In this document: piece by piece, positions 24,822 to 37,036 of the stretch | Layout of the letters: each line of letters begins with the position of its first letter | How positions within the stretch are numbered: the first letter of the stretch is position 1 | Assembly (NCBI RefSeq): GCF_006442205.1 | Contig: NZ_VFVR01000001.1 | Location: 248,001 to 312,000 of the forward strand | Direction: 5' to 3' | Length of the DNA stretch: 64,000 nucleotides | From: Mesorhizobium sp. B2-3-12 | GTDB taxonomy: Bacteria > Pseudomonadota > Alphaproteobacteria > Rhizobiales > Rhizobiaceae | Made by a program: the position numbers and the translations under genes | The notes under the pieces: model-generated | Database searches by the model: none | What the model was told of the DNA's origin: nothing | What the model saw: only the letters and a program-made list of their open reading frames with translations

Positions 24822-24970
24822 TCCGCTTGCCCCTTCCTGCGAAAGGCGGTTAAACGACTTCTGTCGAGAATTGTGGCGTCTCTCGACGTGGCGGCAAAAA
24901 TACCTACATAGGGGATGGCCGGGGAAACCCGCCGATCCCACAAATTCCAGATCTGAGGCGGCGACCTGAC

Positions 24971-27891
<2,921 letters not shown>

Positions 27892-27892
<1 letters not shown>

Positions 27893-28398
27893 TGGGCAAG
27901 GATGGTCTCATCACGGTCCAGAGCCGCTTTGGCGTGAGGCTGGCCCATCTCGAAGATCTCGCCGCGGTCGTCGCGCTGACGCAAGCGGCCTATGCGCCCT
28001 ATAACGCCATACTCGACGCACCACCGATCCCGGTTACCGAGGACTACGCGCCGCGCATTGCCCAGGGCGAGGTCTGGCTGCTGGAGAGCGGCGGCGTACT
28101 TGCCGGGCTGATCACACTGGAACGCAATCCTGACCACGCCATGATCTTCAGCGTCGCCGTTTCCCCTGCTTTTCAGGGCAAAAAACTCGGCATCGCGCTG
28201 CTCGATCACGCGGATGAACAGGCGCGCCTGTGGGGCGTGCCGGAGGTGCGGCTCTACACCAACGCCAAGATGGAACGGAACATCGCGCTCTATCTCGCCT
28301 ATGGTTTTCACGAAACGGGTCGCCGACCCAATCCCTATCGGCCAGGGTGGATACTGGTCGACATGGCCAAACCCGTCGACAGGCCCACAGCGGCCTGA
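27892..28398 (+). CDS. GNAT-family N-acetyltransferase
   Basis: A 168-residue Gcn5-related acetyltransferase. The acetyl-CoA-binding motif A is IFSVAVSPAFQGKKLGIALLDHADEQA (Q/R-x-x-G-x-G/A type), and the C-terminal motif is LYTNAKMERNIALYLAYGFHETGRR. The substrate is unknown; the pattern resembles small-molecule or amino-acid N-acetyltransferases. The ATG overlaps the uvrA stop by one base, so translation is coupled and it may share SOS induction. Confidence 0.85.
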
Positions 28399-28425
28399 TC
28401 GCTTTAGAAATCTGGGAGGACGACG

Positions 28426-29232
28426 ATGAGCAAATCCGGAACAATCCGCGCCGGCATGGGCGGCTGGACCTTCGAGCCCTGGGACACGTCCTTCTATCCG
28501 GACAAGTTGTCGAAGGCCAAGCAACTGAACTACGCCAGCCGGCAAGTGCCGAGCATCGAGGTCAACGGCACCTATTATTCGAGCTTCAAGGAGCCGACCT
28601 TCGTCAAATGGGCAAACGAGGCGCCGGACGGTTTCGTCTATTCGCTGAAGGGCAACCGCTTCGTCACCAACCGGCGCGTGCTGGGCGAGGCCGGTGAATC
28701 GATGATGCGTTTCCTCGGTTCCGGCGTGGCCGCGCTCGGTGAAAAGCTGGGACCGATCCTGTGGCAGTTCGCGCCGACCAAGAAATTCGACCCTGACGAT
28801 TTCGAGGCGTTTTTGAAACTGCTGCCGGAAAAGCAGGACGGCGTCGCGCTGCGCCACGCGCTCGAAGTGCGCAACGACAGCTTCATCGTGCCGGAATTCG
28901 CAGCGCTCGCGCGCAAATACAAGGCGGCGATCGTCTATGCCGACCACGTCAAATATCCAGATATCGCCGACATCACCGGCGATTTCGTCTATGCGCGGCT
29001 GCAGACCGGCAGCGACGACAATCCCGATTGCTACACGCCGAAGGGCCTCGACGAATGGGCGGCGCGCGCAAAAACCTGGGCGGAAGGCAAGCAGCCGGCC
29101 GATCTGCGGCGCGCCGATCCGGCGACGGATGCGCCGGTCAAGCCGCGCGACGTGTTCGTCTACTTCATCACCGAAGGCAAGGTGCGCGCGCCTTTCGGGG
29201 CGATGGCGCTGATGACGCGCGTGGCCGACTGA
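28426..29232 (+). CDS. DUF72 (YecE-like) protein
   Basis: A 268-residue DUF72 protein with a TIM-barrel-type fold. It starts IRAGMGGWTFEPWDTSFYPDKL and has VNGTYYSSFKEPTFVKWANEAP and GPILWQFAPTKKF, all typical of the YecE family. Aromatic residues line a pocket, and the activity is unknown although a sugar- or nucleotide-related role has been suggested for the fold. It begins 27 bp after the acetyltransferase with GGGAGG upstream and may belong to the same transcript. Confidence 0.88.
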   Translation: MSKSGTIRAGMGGWTFEPWDTSFYPDKLSKAKQLNYASRQVPSIEVNGTYYSSFKEPTFVKWANEAPDGFVYSLKGNRFVTNRRVLGEAGESMMRFLGSGVAALGEKLGPILWQFAPTKKFDPDDFEAFLKLLPEKQDGVALRHALEVRNDSFIVPEFAALARKYKAAIVYADHVKYPDIADITGDFVYARLQTGSDDNPDCYTPKGLDEWAARAKTWAEGKQPADLRRADPATDAPVKPRDVFVYFITEGKVRAPFGAMALMTRVAD

Positions 29233-29414
29233 AAAAGCATCAGCCGGCTTCAAGCTACACACTATAAGTCCCTCGCCTATGCGTTTTGCGCGTAGCGGAG
29301 TGCCCATTCCAGGGCATCTTCGCCATGATCGTAACCTTATCGACACTTCCTTGCCGCATGAATACGGGACGCCAAACCGCAGGGCTTGAGCCGCCGCCGG
29401 CAGGGAAAGAGGGC

Positions 29415-30563
29415 ATGTCGCTCGACTACACTTCACTTCTGCTGGCTGTCGGGTTCTCCGCCGCGTGCCTCGGTCTGACATTGTTCGGCATGTGGCTGAC
29501 CGCCCGCTCGGAAAAATTCCTCCTGACCTGGGCAATCAGCCTGGTGTTCGTGGTCGGCGACATTTTTATCTACGACGCCTATATCGACATGCCCGGACGC
29601 CTGCTCGGCGTCGCCACCTCGGCGTTCCTGCTGATCGGCTTTTCGGCCATGCTGGGGGCTGCCTATCAGTTCCGAACCGGGGGCTCTCCGCTGCCGCGGG
29701 CGCTGTGGGGTTGCGTTTCCCTGGTGGCAGCGCTGCCTCCCATGGCTTTGGGCTATGATGGCATCGGCTTCATGTTCGAGAACATGTTCGCCGCCTTGCT
29801 CCTGTTCGCCACGGCGTTCGAATACTGGAGGGGCCGCGATGAAGCGCCCGCTTTGACGACCGGCATCACCGCGCTCTATTCGGCCACGGCCACATCCTTC
29901 GCGCTCTGCGCCATGGTTCTCGCCTGGGATGGCAAACTGATCCTGGGACACGCACCAAGCAACTGGGCGGAGGAACTCAGCCTCATCGTGGTGATCGCCA
30001 GCATGACCGGTATTGGCGCGCTCTCGCTTGCCCTCAACCAGGGGCGCCTGGCGCGGCACCACCATCGGAACGCCCTGACGGATCCCCTGACCGGCCTGCT
30101 CAACCGGCGCGCTCTGTTCGACATGCATGGCCATGTCCCGATCGGCGCCTTTACCGCGGTGGTGGTCTTCGACCTCGACAACTTCAAAGCCATCAACGAC
30201 GAATTCGGACACGCCGCGGGTGACGCGGTGCTGAAGGTGTTCGCCAGTGAACTCGCCGGCAATCTTCGCCAGACCGACGTCGCCGCGCGCATGGGCGGCG
30301 AGGAATTCGCACTGGTGTTGAAGCGCACCCTGCCGGAAACGGTCGAGGAATCGGCGGAGCGCATCCGCGCCGCTTTCGCAACGCGGCTGATAGAAACCGA
30401 AGCCGGCTCGCTGAGTTGCACGGTCAGTGCCGGTTTTGCGTTTGGCAGCAAGGAAGGGCTCAGCTTCGACAAGGTGCTTAGCGCCGCCGACAAGGCGCTC
30501 TACGATGCCAAGCGCGGCGGCCGCAACCGCGTCACCGCCTCTCCCTTCCGGCGCGCGAGCTGA
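29415..30563 (+). CDS. Membrane-anchored diguanylate cyclase (GGDEF)
   Basis: A 382-residue protein with about six N-terminal membrane helices (residues about 1-190) and a C-terminal GGDEF domain. The active site is GGEEF (294-298), an active variant, and the inhibitory I-site RQTD stands exactly five residues before it, so it should make cyclic di-GMP with product feedback. The membrane part resembles the sensor region of many rhizobial cyclases with no known ligand. Start ATG at 29415 with GAGGG upstream; a longer frame adds 43 residues with no family match. It is transcribed alone, followed by a small ORF on the opposite strand. Confidence 0.88.
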   Translation: MSLDYTSLLLAVGFSAACLGLTLFGMWLTARSEKFLLTWAISLVFVVGDIFIYDAYIDMPGRLLGVATSAFLLIGFSAMLGAAYQFRTGGSPLPRALWGCVSLVAALPPMALGYDGIGFMFENMFAALLLFATAFEYWRGRDEAPALTTGITALYSATATSFALCAMVLAWDGKLILGHAPSNWAEELSLIVVIASMTGIGALSLALNQGRLARHHHRNALTDPLTGLLNRRALFDMHGHVPIGAFTAVVVFDLDNFKAINDEFGHAAGDAVLKVFASELAGNLRQTDVAARMGGEEFALVLKRTLPETVEESAERIRAAFATRLIETEAGSLSCTVSAGFAFGSKEGLSFDKVLSAADKALYDAKRGGRNRVTASPFRRAS

Positions 30564-30613
30564 CAGCGCGTATCAGCGCCGGTCGGTGATTGTCGAGTTA
30601 GGCGAAGCAGCCC

Positions 30614-30790
30614 TTAGGCCGCCATCACGATCTCATTGAAGGCATCGAGGTCGACGTAGAAGACCTTGGTGATCTCCTCGATCAGATCGTCATAGTCGCA
30701 GCCCTGTGACCTCAGGATGTTGATGGCGGCGATGATGTCGACACGCTCGGTAAGCCGCCGCTTCTGGTAGTCCTCGACGAAACGTTCCAT
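30614..30790 (-). CDS. Small protein of 58 residues, uncharacterised
   Basis: A 58-residue gene on the minus strand starting ATG at 30788-30790, with AGGGA at 5-9 nt spacing. The protein is acidic and helical: MERFVEDYQKRRLTERVDII, then LRSQGCDYDDLIEEITKVFY and VDLDAFNEIVMAA. It has one Cys and no signal peptide, and resembles a small helical regulator or adaptor. I do not recognise a family. A perfect 14-bp palindrome lies 23 bp upstream and is a possible operator. It converges on the GGDEF gene. Confidence 0.6.
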   Translation of the reverse strand: MERFVEDYQKRRLTERVDIIAAINILRSQGCDYDDLIEEITKVFYVDLDAFNEIVMAA

Positions 30791-30812
30791 GGCTGTCCCT
30801 TAGCCTGTGTGC

Positions 30813-30826
30813 TCAAACGCGTTTGA
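30813..30826. promoter_or_regulatory. Palindrome in front of the 58-residue gene
   Basis: TCAAACGCGTTTGA is a perfect 14-bp palindrome with a central CGCG, a size typical for LacI- or TetR-type operators. It lies 23 bp before the start codon of the small gene, so binding could repress it. Confidence 0.5.
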
Positions 30827-31053
30827 ACGACAATCAGACCGGGAAGCTAGGAAGCCTTGCTTGCGTGGAACTTGCAGAGCCTTCGCCGCGCCTCGATCCG
30901 CGATAACCAGACTGATACGGAAGCGGCCGACTCACAAAGCCAAGACAAGACTAGCATCAGATATTGCGTGTGCCAGGGACAGCGATGACCAGATCGGAGA
31001 AATATTGGACTTGCCAAGGACTTCGGATCTTCAACCGAAATCCGGTGCCGATT

Positions 31054-31749
31054 CTAGACCGTGAGGAATTTGCGAACATCAGCCCGGTCTAAATCTTCCG
31101 CCGGACCGGTATGCACGATCTGGCCGCGGTCCATGATGTTGACCTCGTCGGCAAGCTCGCGGCAGAAATCGAGATACTGTTCGACCAACAGCACCGCGAT
31201 ACCGGCCTGATCGCGCAGATAGCGGATGGCGCGGCCGATATCCTTGATGACGGAGGGCTGGATGCCTTCCGTCGGCTCGTCGAGCACCAGCAGCTTCGGC
31301 CGCATCACCAGCGCCCTGCCAATGGCGAGCTGCTGTTGCTGGCCGCCGGAAAGATCGCCGCCACGGCGGCCAAGCATCTGCTTCAGCACCGGAAACAGTT
31401 CGAAGACGTGCGCCGGCACGTTGCGGTCGGCGCGTTTCAAGGGGGCGAAGCCGGATTCGAGATTTTCCTGCACGCTGAGCAGCGGAAAGATCTCCCTGCC
31501 CTGCGGCACGAATGCGATGCCCGACCGGGCGCGGTCATACGCCGCGCTCCGGTCGAGCGCCTTCCCCTCGAAGGCAACGCTTCCGCTCGTCAGCCGATGG
31601 TGGCCGACGATCGATCTCATCAAACTTGTCTTGCCGACGCCGTTGCGGCCGAGCACGCAGGTGATCTTGCCGGCGCCCGCCTTCAGCGACACGCCGCGCA
31701 GCGCTTGGGCGGCGCCGTAATGCAGCGTGGCATCGGAAACTTCGAGCAT
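31054..31749 (-). CDS. urtE: Urea ABC transporter ATP-binding protein UrtE
   Basis: A 231-residue ABC ATPase. Walker A is CVLGRNGVGKTSLMRSI, the signature is GGDLSGGQQQQLAIGRAL, and Walker B is KLLVLDEPTEGIQPSV, as in LivF-type proteins. It belongs to the branched-chain-amino-acid/urea transporter family. It is the last gene of the urt cluster. The start ATG at 31747-31749 is chosen because MLEVSDATLHYGAAQALRGV is the normal N-terminus; the upstream in-frame stretch is not homologous. Confidence 0.93.
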   Translation of the reverse strand: MLEVSDATLHYGAAQALRGVSLKAGAGKITCVLGRNGVGKTSLMRSIVGHHRLTSGSVAFEGKALDRSAAYDRARSGIAFVPQGREIFPLLSVQENLESGFAPLKRADRNVPAHVFELFPVLKQMLGRRGGDLSGGQQQQLAIGRALVMRPKLLVLDEPTEGIQPSVIKDIGRAIRYLRDQAGIAVLLVEQYLDFCRELADEVNIMDRGQIVHTGPAEDLDRADVRKFLTV

Positions 31750-31819
31750 TCTCAGCGCCTTCTCCAGACCTTCAGGAAAGACAGATCGAAGCGATGGAAT
31801 TGAACCCGCCAGTGCATGC

Positions 31820-32566
31820 TCATCTCCCCAGATAGACTTCGACGACGCGCTCGTCGGCCGAAACAAAATCGAGCGTGCCTTCGGACAGAACCGAACCCTC
31901 ATGCAGGCAGGTGACCTTGACGCCGAGTTCGCGCACGAAATGCATGTCGTGCTCGACGACGATGACCGAATGGTCGCGCGCGATATCCTTGAGCAGCCGG
32001 GCGGTTTCCTCGGTCTCGGCGTCGGTCATGCCGGCGACCGGCTCGTCGACCAGGAGCAGCTTCGGATCCTGCGCCAAGAGCATGCCGATCTCGAGCCATT
32101 GCTTCTGGCCGTGGCTGAGGTTGGCGGCGAGTTGACTGCGCTTGTCGCCCAAGCGGATAATGCCAAGGATGGCATCGATCTGCCGCGCCTCGGCGGCCGA
32201 GCGGCGATGAACCAGCGCCGGGAAGATCGAACGCGGTCCCTTCAGCGCCAGCATCAAATTTTCTTCGATCGTGTGGCTTTCGAAGACGGTCGGCTTCTGG
32301 AATTTGCGGCCGATGCCCATCATGGCGATCTCGGCTTCGTCATGCCTGGTGAGGTCCACCTGGCCGTCGAAGAACACTTCGCCCTCGTCGGGCCGGGTCT
32401 TGCCGGTGACGATATCCATCATCGTCGTCTTGCCGGCGCCATTGGGGCCGATGATGGCGCGCATCTCGCCCTTGTCGAGCACCAGCGACAGATTGTTGAT
32501 GGCGCGAAAGCCGTCGAAGGAAACCGAGACGCCGTCGAGATAGAGGATGGTGTTGGATTTGCTCAT
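31820..32566 (-). CDS. urtD: Urea ABC transporter ATP-binding protein UrtD
   Basis: A 248-residue LivG-type ABC ATPase. Walker A is IIGPNGAGKTTMMDIVTG, the signature is AANLSHGQKQWLEIGM (SHGQ instead of SGGQ, as usual in UrtD), and Walker B is PKLLLVDEPVAGMTDAE. With UrtE it powers the UrtB-UrtC permease. It starts 6 bp after the urtC stop on the same strand. The C-terminus GSVLSEGTLDFVSADERVVEVYLGR matches the family. Confidence 0.94.
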   Translation of the reverse strand: MSKSNTILYLDGVSVSFDGFRAINNLSLVLDKGEMRAIIGPNGAGKTTMMDIVTGKTRPDEGEVFFDGQVDLTRHDEAEIAMMGIGRKFQKPTVFESHTIEENLMLALKGPRSIFPALVHRRSAAEARQIDAILGIIRLGDKRSQLAANLSHGQKQWLEIGMLLAQDPKLLLVDEPVAGMTDAETEETARLLKDIARDHSVIVVEHDMHFVRELGVKVTCLHEGSVLSEGTLDFVSADERVVEVYLGR

Positions 32567-32572
32567 GGCCGC

Positions 32573-33808
32573 TTACTCCGCCGCCTGCGGTTCGGGGTCG
32601 GACCATGACCATTCGCCCGGATTTCTCGCTGGCGAGCGAGCGGGCTTCGAGGTCGCGGACGCGACCCGAACCTCGGTGCCGGCTTCTTCGGCCAGAGACG
32701 CCGCGCGCAACCCCCTCGCATTGCCGCGCCAACCGTCCCACATGCCGATGATGCCCTTCGGCAGGAGCAAGGTGACGGCGACGAAAAGGCCGCCGAGCGC
32801 AAACAGCCAGAATTCAGGCAGCACGCCTGTGAACCAGGATTTGCCGGCATTGACGAGCAGCGCCCCGACGATCGGCCCGACAATGGTGCCGCGCCCGCCG
32901 ACAGCAGCCCAGATCACGACCTCGATCGAATTGGACGGTTCGAATTCGCCGGGATTGATGATGCCGACCTGCGGCACGTAGAGCGCGCCGGCAATGCCGG
33001 CCATGATCGCCGAAACCGTGAAGGCGAACAGTTTTACATTCTCCGCCCGCCAGCCGAGGAAGCGTGTGCGGCTCTCGGCGTCGCGCACGGCCATCAAGAG
33101 CTTGCCGTATTTGGAGCCGACGATTGCCCAGGTGACGAAAACCGCGAGCGCCAGCATCACCGCGCTGGCGGCGAACAGCGCGGAACGGGTCGTGTCGGCC
33201 TGCACGTTGAAGCCCAGAATATCCTTGAAATCGGTGAGGCCGTTGTTGCCGCCGAAACCCATGTCGTTGCGGAAGAAAGCAAGCAGCAGCGCATAGGTCA
33301 TCGCCTGGGTGATGATCGAGAGATAGACACCGGTGACGCGGCTGCGGAAGGCGAACCAGCCGAAGACGAAGGCAAGCAGGCCGGGCACCGCCAGCACCAT
33401 GATTGCCGCGAACCAGAAATGGTCGAACCCGGTCCAGAACCACGGCAATTCCTTGTAGTTCAGGAACACCATGAAATCGGGCAGGATCGGATTGCCGTAG
33501 ACGCCGCGCGAGCCGATCTGGCGCATCAGATACATGCCCATCGCGTAACCGCCGAGCGCGAAGAAGGCGCCGTGGCCGAGCGAAAGAATGCCGCAATAGC
33601 CCCAGACCAGGTCGAGCGAGAGCGCCAGCAGAGCGTAGCAGAGATATTTGCCGGTCAGCGCCACGATGTAGGACGGGATATAGAAGGCGCTGGTCGGCGA
33701 AACAGCCAGGTTGAGCAGCGGCACGATGATGGCCACCGCCAACAGGATGAAGATGGTGATGGCGATGCGGCGGTCGGCACCGGCGGCAAAGAAATGTCCT
33801 GTGATCAT
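32573..33808 (-). CDS. urtC: Urea ABC transporter permease UrtC
   Basis: A 411-residue LivM-type permease. About ten hydrophobic segments are visible, including LSLDLVWGYCGILSLGHGAFFALGGYAMGMYL (the inner-membrane permease motif), AFVFGWFAFRSRVTGVYLSIITQAMTYAL and FTVSAIMAGIAGALYVPQVGIINP. The C-terminal 40 residues (ASLAEEAGTEVRVASATSKP) form a soluble tail. It starts with ATG 33806-33808 overlapping the urtB stop (ATGA), so translation is coupled. Confidence 0.94.
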   Translation of the reverse strand: MITGHFFAAGADRRIAITIFILLAVAIIVPLLNLAVSPTSAFYIPSYIVALTGKYLCYALLALSLDLVWGYCGILSLGHGAFFALGGYAMGMYLMRQIGSRGVYGNPILPDFMVFLNYKELPWFWTGFDHFWFAAIMVLAVPGLLAFVFGWFAFRSRVTGVYLSIITQAMTYALLLAFFRNDMGFGGNNGLTDFKDILGFNVQADTTRSALFAASAVMLALAVFVTWAIVGSKYGKLLMAVRDAESRTRFLGWRAENVKLFAFTVSAIMAGIAGALYVPQVGIINPGEFEPSNSIEVVIWAAVGGRGTIVGPIVGALLVNAGKSWFTGVLPEFWLFALGGLFVAVTLLLPKGIIGMWDGWRGNARGLRAASLAEEAGTEVRVASATSKPARSPARNPGEWSWSDPEPQAAE

Positions 33809-35421
33809 GCTTCCACCGCCCTGCCCTTGAGCGCGAACAGGCCGCGCGGGCGCTTCTGGATGAACAGGATGATCAGCACCAGCACGACGATCTTGCCGAG
33901 CACGGCGCCGGCGTACGGTTCGAGAACCTTGTTGACGATGCCGAGCGAAAAGGCGCCGACCAGCGTACCCCAGAGGTTGCCGACACCGCCGAAGACGACG
34001 ACCATGAAGCTGTCGATGATGTAGCCGCGGCCGAGATTGGGCGAGACATTGTCGATCTGGCTGAGCGCGACGCCGGCAATGCCGGCAATGCCCGATCCCA
34101 GCGCGAAGGTCAGCGCGTCGACCCATGGCGTCCTGATGCCCATCGAGGCCGCCATGCGCCGGTTGGCGGTGACGGCGCGCATCTGCAGACCCCAGGGCGT
34201 GCGCTTCATCACGTAGAGCAGCACGCCGAACACCGTGAGTGCGAAGACCAGGATCCAGAGCCGGTTCCAGGTGATGGCCAGTTGCCCGACGTCGAAGGAG
34301 CCGGACATCCAGGAGGGATTGCCGACCTCCTGGTTGGTCGGTCCGAAGATCGAGCGCACGGCCTGCTGCAGGATCAGCGAGACGCCCCAGGTCGCCAGCA
34401 GCGTTTCCAGCGGCCGCCCATAGAGGAAGCGGATGACGCCGCGCTCGATGGCGAGGCCGACGAATGCCGCGACCAGGAAGGCAAGCGGCAAGGCTATGAC
34501 CAGCGACCAGTCGAACAGGCCGGGAAAGGATGTCCTGATCACCTGCTGGACGACGAAGGTCGTATAGGCGCCGAGCATCACCATCTCGCCATGCGCCATG
34601 TTGATGACGCCCATGACGCCGAAGGTGATGGCAAGCCCGATCGCCGCCAGCAGCAGCACCGAACCCAGCGAGATCCCGTACCAGATGTTCTGGCCGGCAT
34701 CCCACAAGGCCAGCGTTGAACTGATATTGGCGATCGCGGCCGTCGCCGCGTCCTTGACCGCGCCTGACGCGCTGGCTTCGACCGAGGTGAGCAGCGAAAC
34801 CGCATCGCGATCGCCGCGCGCCCCGATCAGTGCGACCGCGGCGAGTTTGTCGGCCTCCGGCCTGTCGGAAACAAGCACCGAGGCCGCACGAGCCTGTTCG
34901 AGCAGAGCCTTGACACTGGCCACCGTTTCACCGGCAATCGCGGTTTCGAGCGGTCCGATATTCGCGGCATCGGGCGTCTTGAACATGGTATCGGCGGCGG
35001 CGATGCGCACGGCCGGATCCTTGGCGCCAAGCGTCAATGTGCCCAGCGCATCGCGGATGACGCGGCGCAGCGTGTTGTTGACCTTGATCTTGGTGATGTC
35101 GTCCTTGGCCGCCTCACCAGAGGCTTCGCCGCTCAGCGGGTCGAAAAGCTGGACGCTTTCGCCGGTTTCCTTGCCGATGAACACCAGGGAATCGGCCTTG
35201 CGGACATAGAGGTTGCCGTCGGCAAGTGCTGATAACGGGCGCTCGACGGCTGGGTCACCGGCGGCCGTCAGTTCGTGGACGACAGCTCCTGTCTCCGAAA
35301 AACCCTTGGCCGTCGCGAATTTGGCGATGATGGCGCGCAGATCGGACTCCGCGGCGCCCGATGGCGACAACGTCGTCAGCAGGAACAGCAGCGTCAGCCC
35401 AATCGCATGCAACACGTTCAT
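33805..35421 (-). CDS. urtB: Urea ABC transporter permease UrtB, with large N-terminal periplasmic part
   Basis: A 538-residue permease. The C-terminal ~300 residues are the LivH-type membrane part (ITFGVMGVINMAHGEMVMLG, VSLILQQAVRSIFGPTNQEV, SQIDNVSPNLGRGYIIDSF). The first ~230 residues start with a signal peptide (MNVLHAIGLTLLFLLTTLSP) and continue with an alpha-helical domain of alternating repeats (VERPLSALADGNLYVRKADS), which is normal for UrtB and may contact UrtA. Two hairpins precede it in the gap after urtA. It overlaps urtC by 4 bp. Confidence 0.94.
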   Translation of the reverse strand: MNVLHAIGLTLLFLLTTLSPSGAAESDLRAIIAKFATAKGFSETGAVVHELTAAGDPAVERPLSALADGNLYVRKADSLVFIGKETGESVQLFDPLSGEASGEAAKDDITKIKVNNTLRRVIRDALGTLTLGAKDPAVRIAAADTMFKTPDAANIGPLETAIAGETVASVKALLEQARAASVLVSDRPEADKLAAVALIGARGDRDAVSLLTSVEASASGAVKDAATAAIANISSTLALWDAGQNIWYGISLGSVLLLAAIGLAITFGVMGVINMAHGEMVMLGAYTTFVVQQVIRTSFPGLFDWSLVIALPLAFLVAAFVGLAIERGVIRFLYGRPLETLLATWGVSLILQQAVRSIFGPTNQEVGNPSWMSGSFDVGQLAITWNRLWILVFALTVFGVLLYVMKRTPWGLQMRAVTANRRMAASMGIRTPWVDALTFALGSGIAGIAGVALSQIDNVSPNLGRGYIIDSFMVVVFGGVGNLWGTLVGAFSLGIVNKVLEPYAGAVLGKIVVLVLIILFIQKRPRGLFALKGRAVEA

Positions 35422-35452
35422 CTGCTTCAGTGACCCCTGAGGAGTGAAGTGG

Positions 35453-35520
35453 GCGTCCGGACAGTGGAGGAAACCGTCCGGACGCGCGCGGTCTTGGTCA
35501 TGGACCTGACGGTCCAGACC
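35453..35520 (-). promoter_or_regulatory. Two hairpins between urtA and urtB
   Basis: GCGTCCGGAC (35453-35462) and GTCCGGACGC (35476-35485) are perfect 10-bp arms. The second stem is TGGACC/GGTCCA with loop TGAC (35501-35516), extended by GGTC/GACC (35491-35494, 35517-35520). Both lie in the 115-bp gap after urtA. Such structures often protect or attenuate mRNA so that the binding protein is made in excess. Confidence 0.5.
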
Positions 35521-35536
35521 GACAGACCTGGGAGGA

Positions 35537-36847
35537 TCAGTTCGTCCCCTTGCCGCCGCACTTGCCGGTGGCAACGTTGAAGTTGCCGCAGGACAGAGGC
35601 GCGCGCCAATCGGAGATCAAATCCTTGGAGTCCGGCAGATAGTCGGACCACTCGTCGCCCATCACCAGGCCGGGCGTGCGCGACACCGTCTCGAACTGGC
35701 CGTCGGCCTGGATTTCACCGATCAGCACCGGCTTGGTGATGTGATGGTTCGGCATCATCGTCGAATAGCCGCCGGTCAGGTTCGGCACCGAGACTCCGAT
35801 CATGGCGTCGATGACCTTGTCCGGATCGGTGGTGCCGGCCTTCTCGACCGCCTTCACCCACATGTTGAAGCCGATATAGTGGGCTTCCATCGGGTCGTTG
35901 GTGGTGCGCTTGTCGTTCTTGATGAACTTGTGCCAGTCGGCGATGAACTTCTTGTTTTCGGGCGTATCGACGCTCTCGAAATAGTTCCAGGCGGCGAGAT
36001 GGCCGACCAGCGGCGCGGTGTCGAGACCGGCCAGTTCTTCCTCGCCGACCGAGAAGGCCATGACCGGGATGTCCTCGGCCTTGATGCCCTGATTGCCGAG
36101 TTCCTTGTAGAACGGCACATTGGCATCGCCATTGACGGTCGAGACGACGGCGGTCTTCTTGCCGGCCGAGCCGAATTTCTTGATCGCCGAGACTTCCGTC
36201 TGCCAGTCGGAAAAGCCGAACGGCGTGTAGTTGACCATGATGTCCTCGGCCGCGACCCCCTTCGACTTCAGATAGGCCTCGAGAATCTTGTTGGTGGTGC
36301 GCGGATAGACGTAGTCGGTGCCTTCGAGCACCCAGCGTTTCACCGAGCCGCCATCCTCGCTCATCAGATAATCGACGGCCGGAATGGCCTGCTGATTCGG
36401 AGCCGCACCCGTGTAGAACACGTTGCGCTCGCTCTCCTCGCCCTCGTACTGGACGGGATAGAACAGGATGTTGTCGAGTTCCGAGAACACCGGCAGTACC
36501 GATTTGCGCGACACCGAGGTCCAGCAGCCGAACACCGCGGCGACCTTGTCCTTGGAGATCAGTTCGCGCGCCTTTTCGGCGAACAGCGGCCAGTTGGAAG
36601 CCGGATCGACGACGACAGCTTCGAGCTTCTTGCCGAGCAGGCCGCCCTTGGCGTTCTGCTCGTCGATGAGCATCAGCATGGCATCCTTCAGCGTCGTCTC
36701 CGAAATCGCCATCGTGCCCGACAGCGAATGCAGAATGCCGACCTTGATCGTGTCGTCGGCGGCCCTGGCCGGAGCGGCCATCATCAGACCGGCGGCGACC
36801 ACGCTCGCCGAGACCATTTTTGTTATTGTCGAGAAATTACCCCTCAT
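35537..36847 (-). CDS. urtA: Urea ABC transporter substrate-binding protein
   Basis: A 436-residue periplasmic binding protein of the UrtA type. It has a signal peptide (about residues 1-30, TITKMVSASVVAAGLMMAAPARAADD), then VGILHSLSGTMAISETTLKDAML, the standard start of the mature protein. VAAVFGCWTSVSRKSVLPVFSELDNILFYPVQYEGEESE and TPFGFSDWQTEVS are hallmarks of urea/short-amide binders. The protein ends with CGNFNVATGKCGGKGTN, with two Cys that could form a disulfide. ATG at 36845-36847 with GGGAG upstream. A sigma-54-type promoter lies 44 bp ahead. Confidence 0.95.
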   Translation of the reverse strand: MRGNFSTITKMVSASVVAAGLMMAAPARAADDTIKVGILHSLSGTMAISETTLKDAMLMLIDEQNAKGGLLGKKLEAVVVDPASNWPLFAEKARELISKDKVAAVFGCWTSVSRKSVLPVFSELDNILFYPVQYEGEESERNVFYTGAAPNQQAIPAVDYLMSEDGGSVKRWVLEGTDYVYPRTTNKILEAYLKSKGVAAEDIMVNYTPFGFSDWQTEVSAIKKFGSAGKKTAVVSTVNGDANVPFYKELGNQGIKAEDIPVMAFSVGEEELAGLDTAPLVGHLAAWNYFESVDTPENKKFIADWHKFIKNDKRTTNDPMEAHYIGFNMWVKAVEKAGTTDPDKVIDAMIGVSVPNLTGGYSTMMPNHHITKPVLIGEIQADGQFETVSRTPGLVMGDEWSDYLPDSKDLISDWRAPLSCGNFNVATGKCGGKGTN

Positions 36848-36890
36848 CGGAAGACTCCCAAGCTGGTTGATTGCGCCGCAACAATGCAAT

Positions 36891-36905
36891 GCAACCCCCA
36901 TGCCA
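36891..36905 (-). promoter_or_regulatory. Sigma-54-type promoter of urtABCDE
   Basis: On the minus strand TGGCAT-GGGGG-TTGC fits the -24/-12 consensus TGGCAC-N5-TTGC with one mismatch and the exact GG-N10-GC spacing. It lies 44 bp from the urtA start. This promoter type, served by RpoN and an NtrC-like activator, is expected for nitrogen-controlled urea uptake. Confidence 0.65.
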
Positions 36906-37036
36906 ACCGCTTCGGGCATGCCGTATACAGCGAAATAATCAAACATTATCAGCTATTTATTATATCAGATTGAATCTGACAAAGAGAGCTGGTTAACAAT
37001 TGATTGAGGGAAATTTGCGCAGCGTACAAGGCAAAC

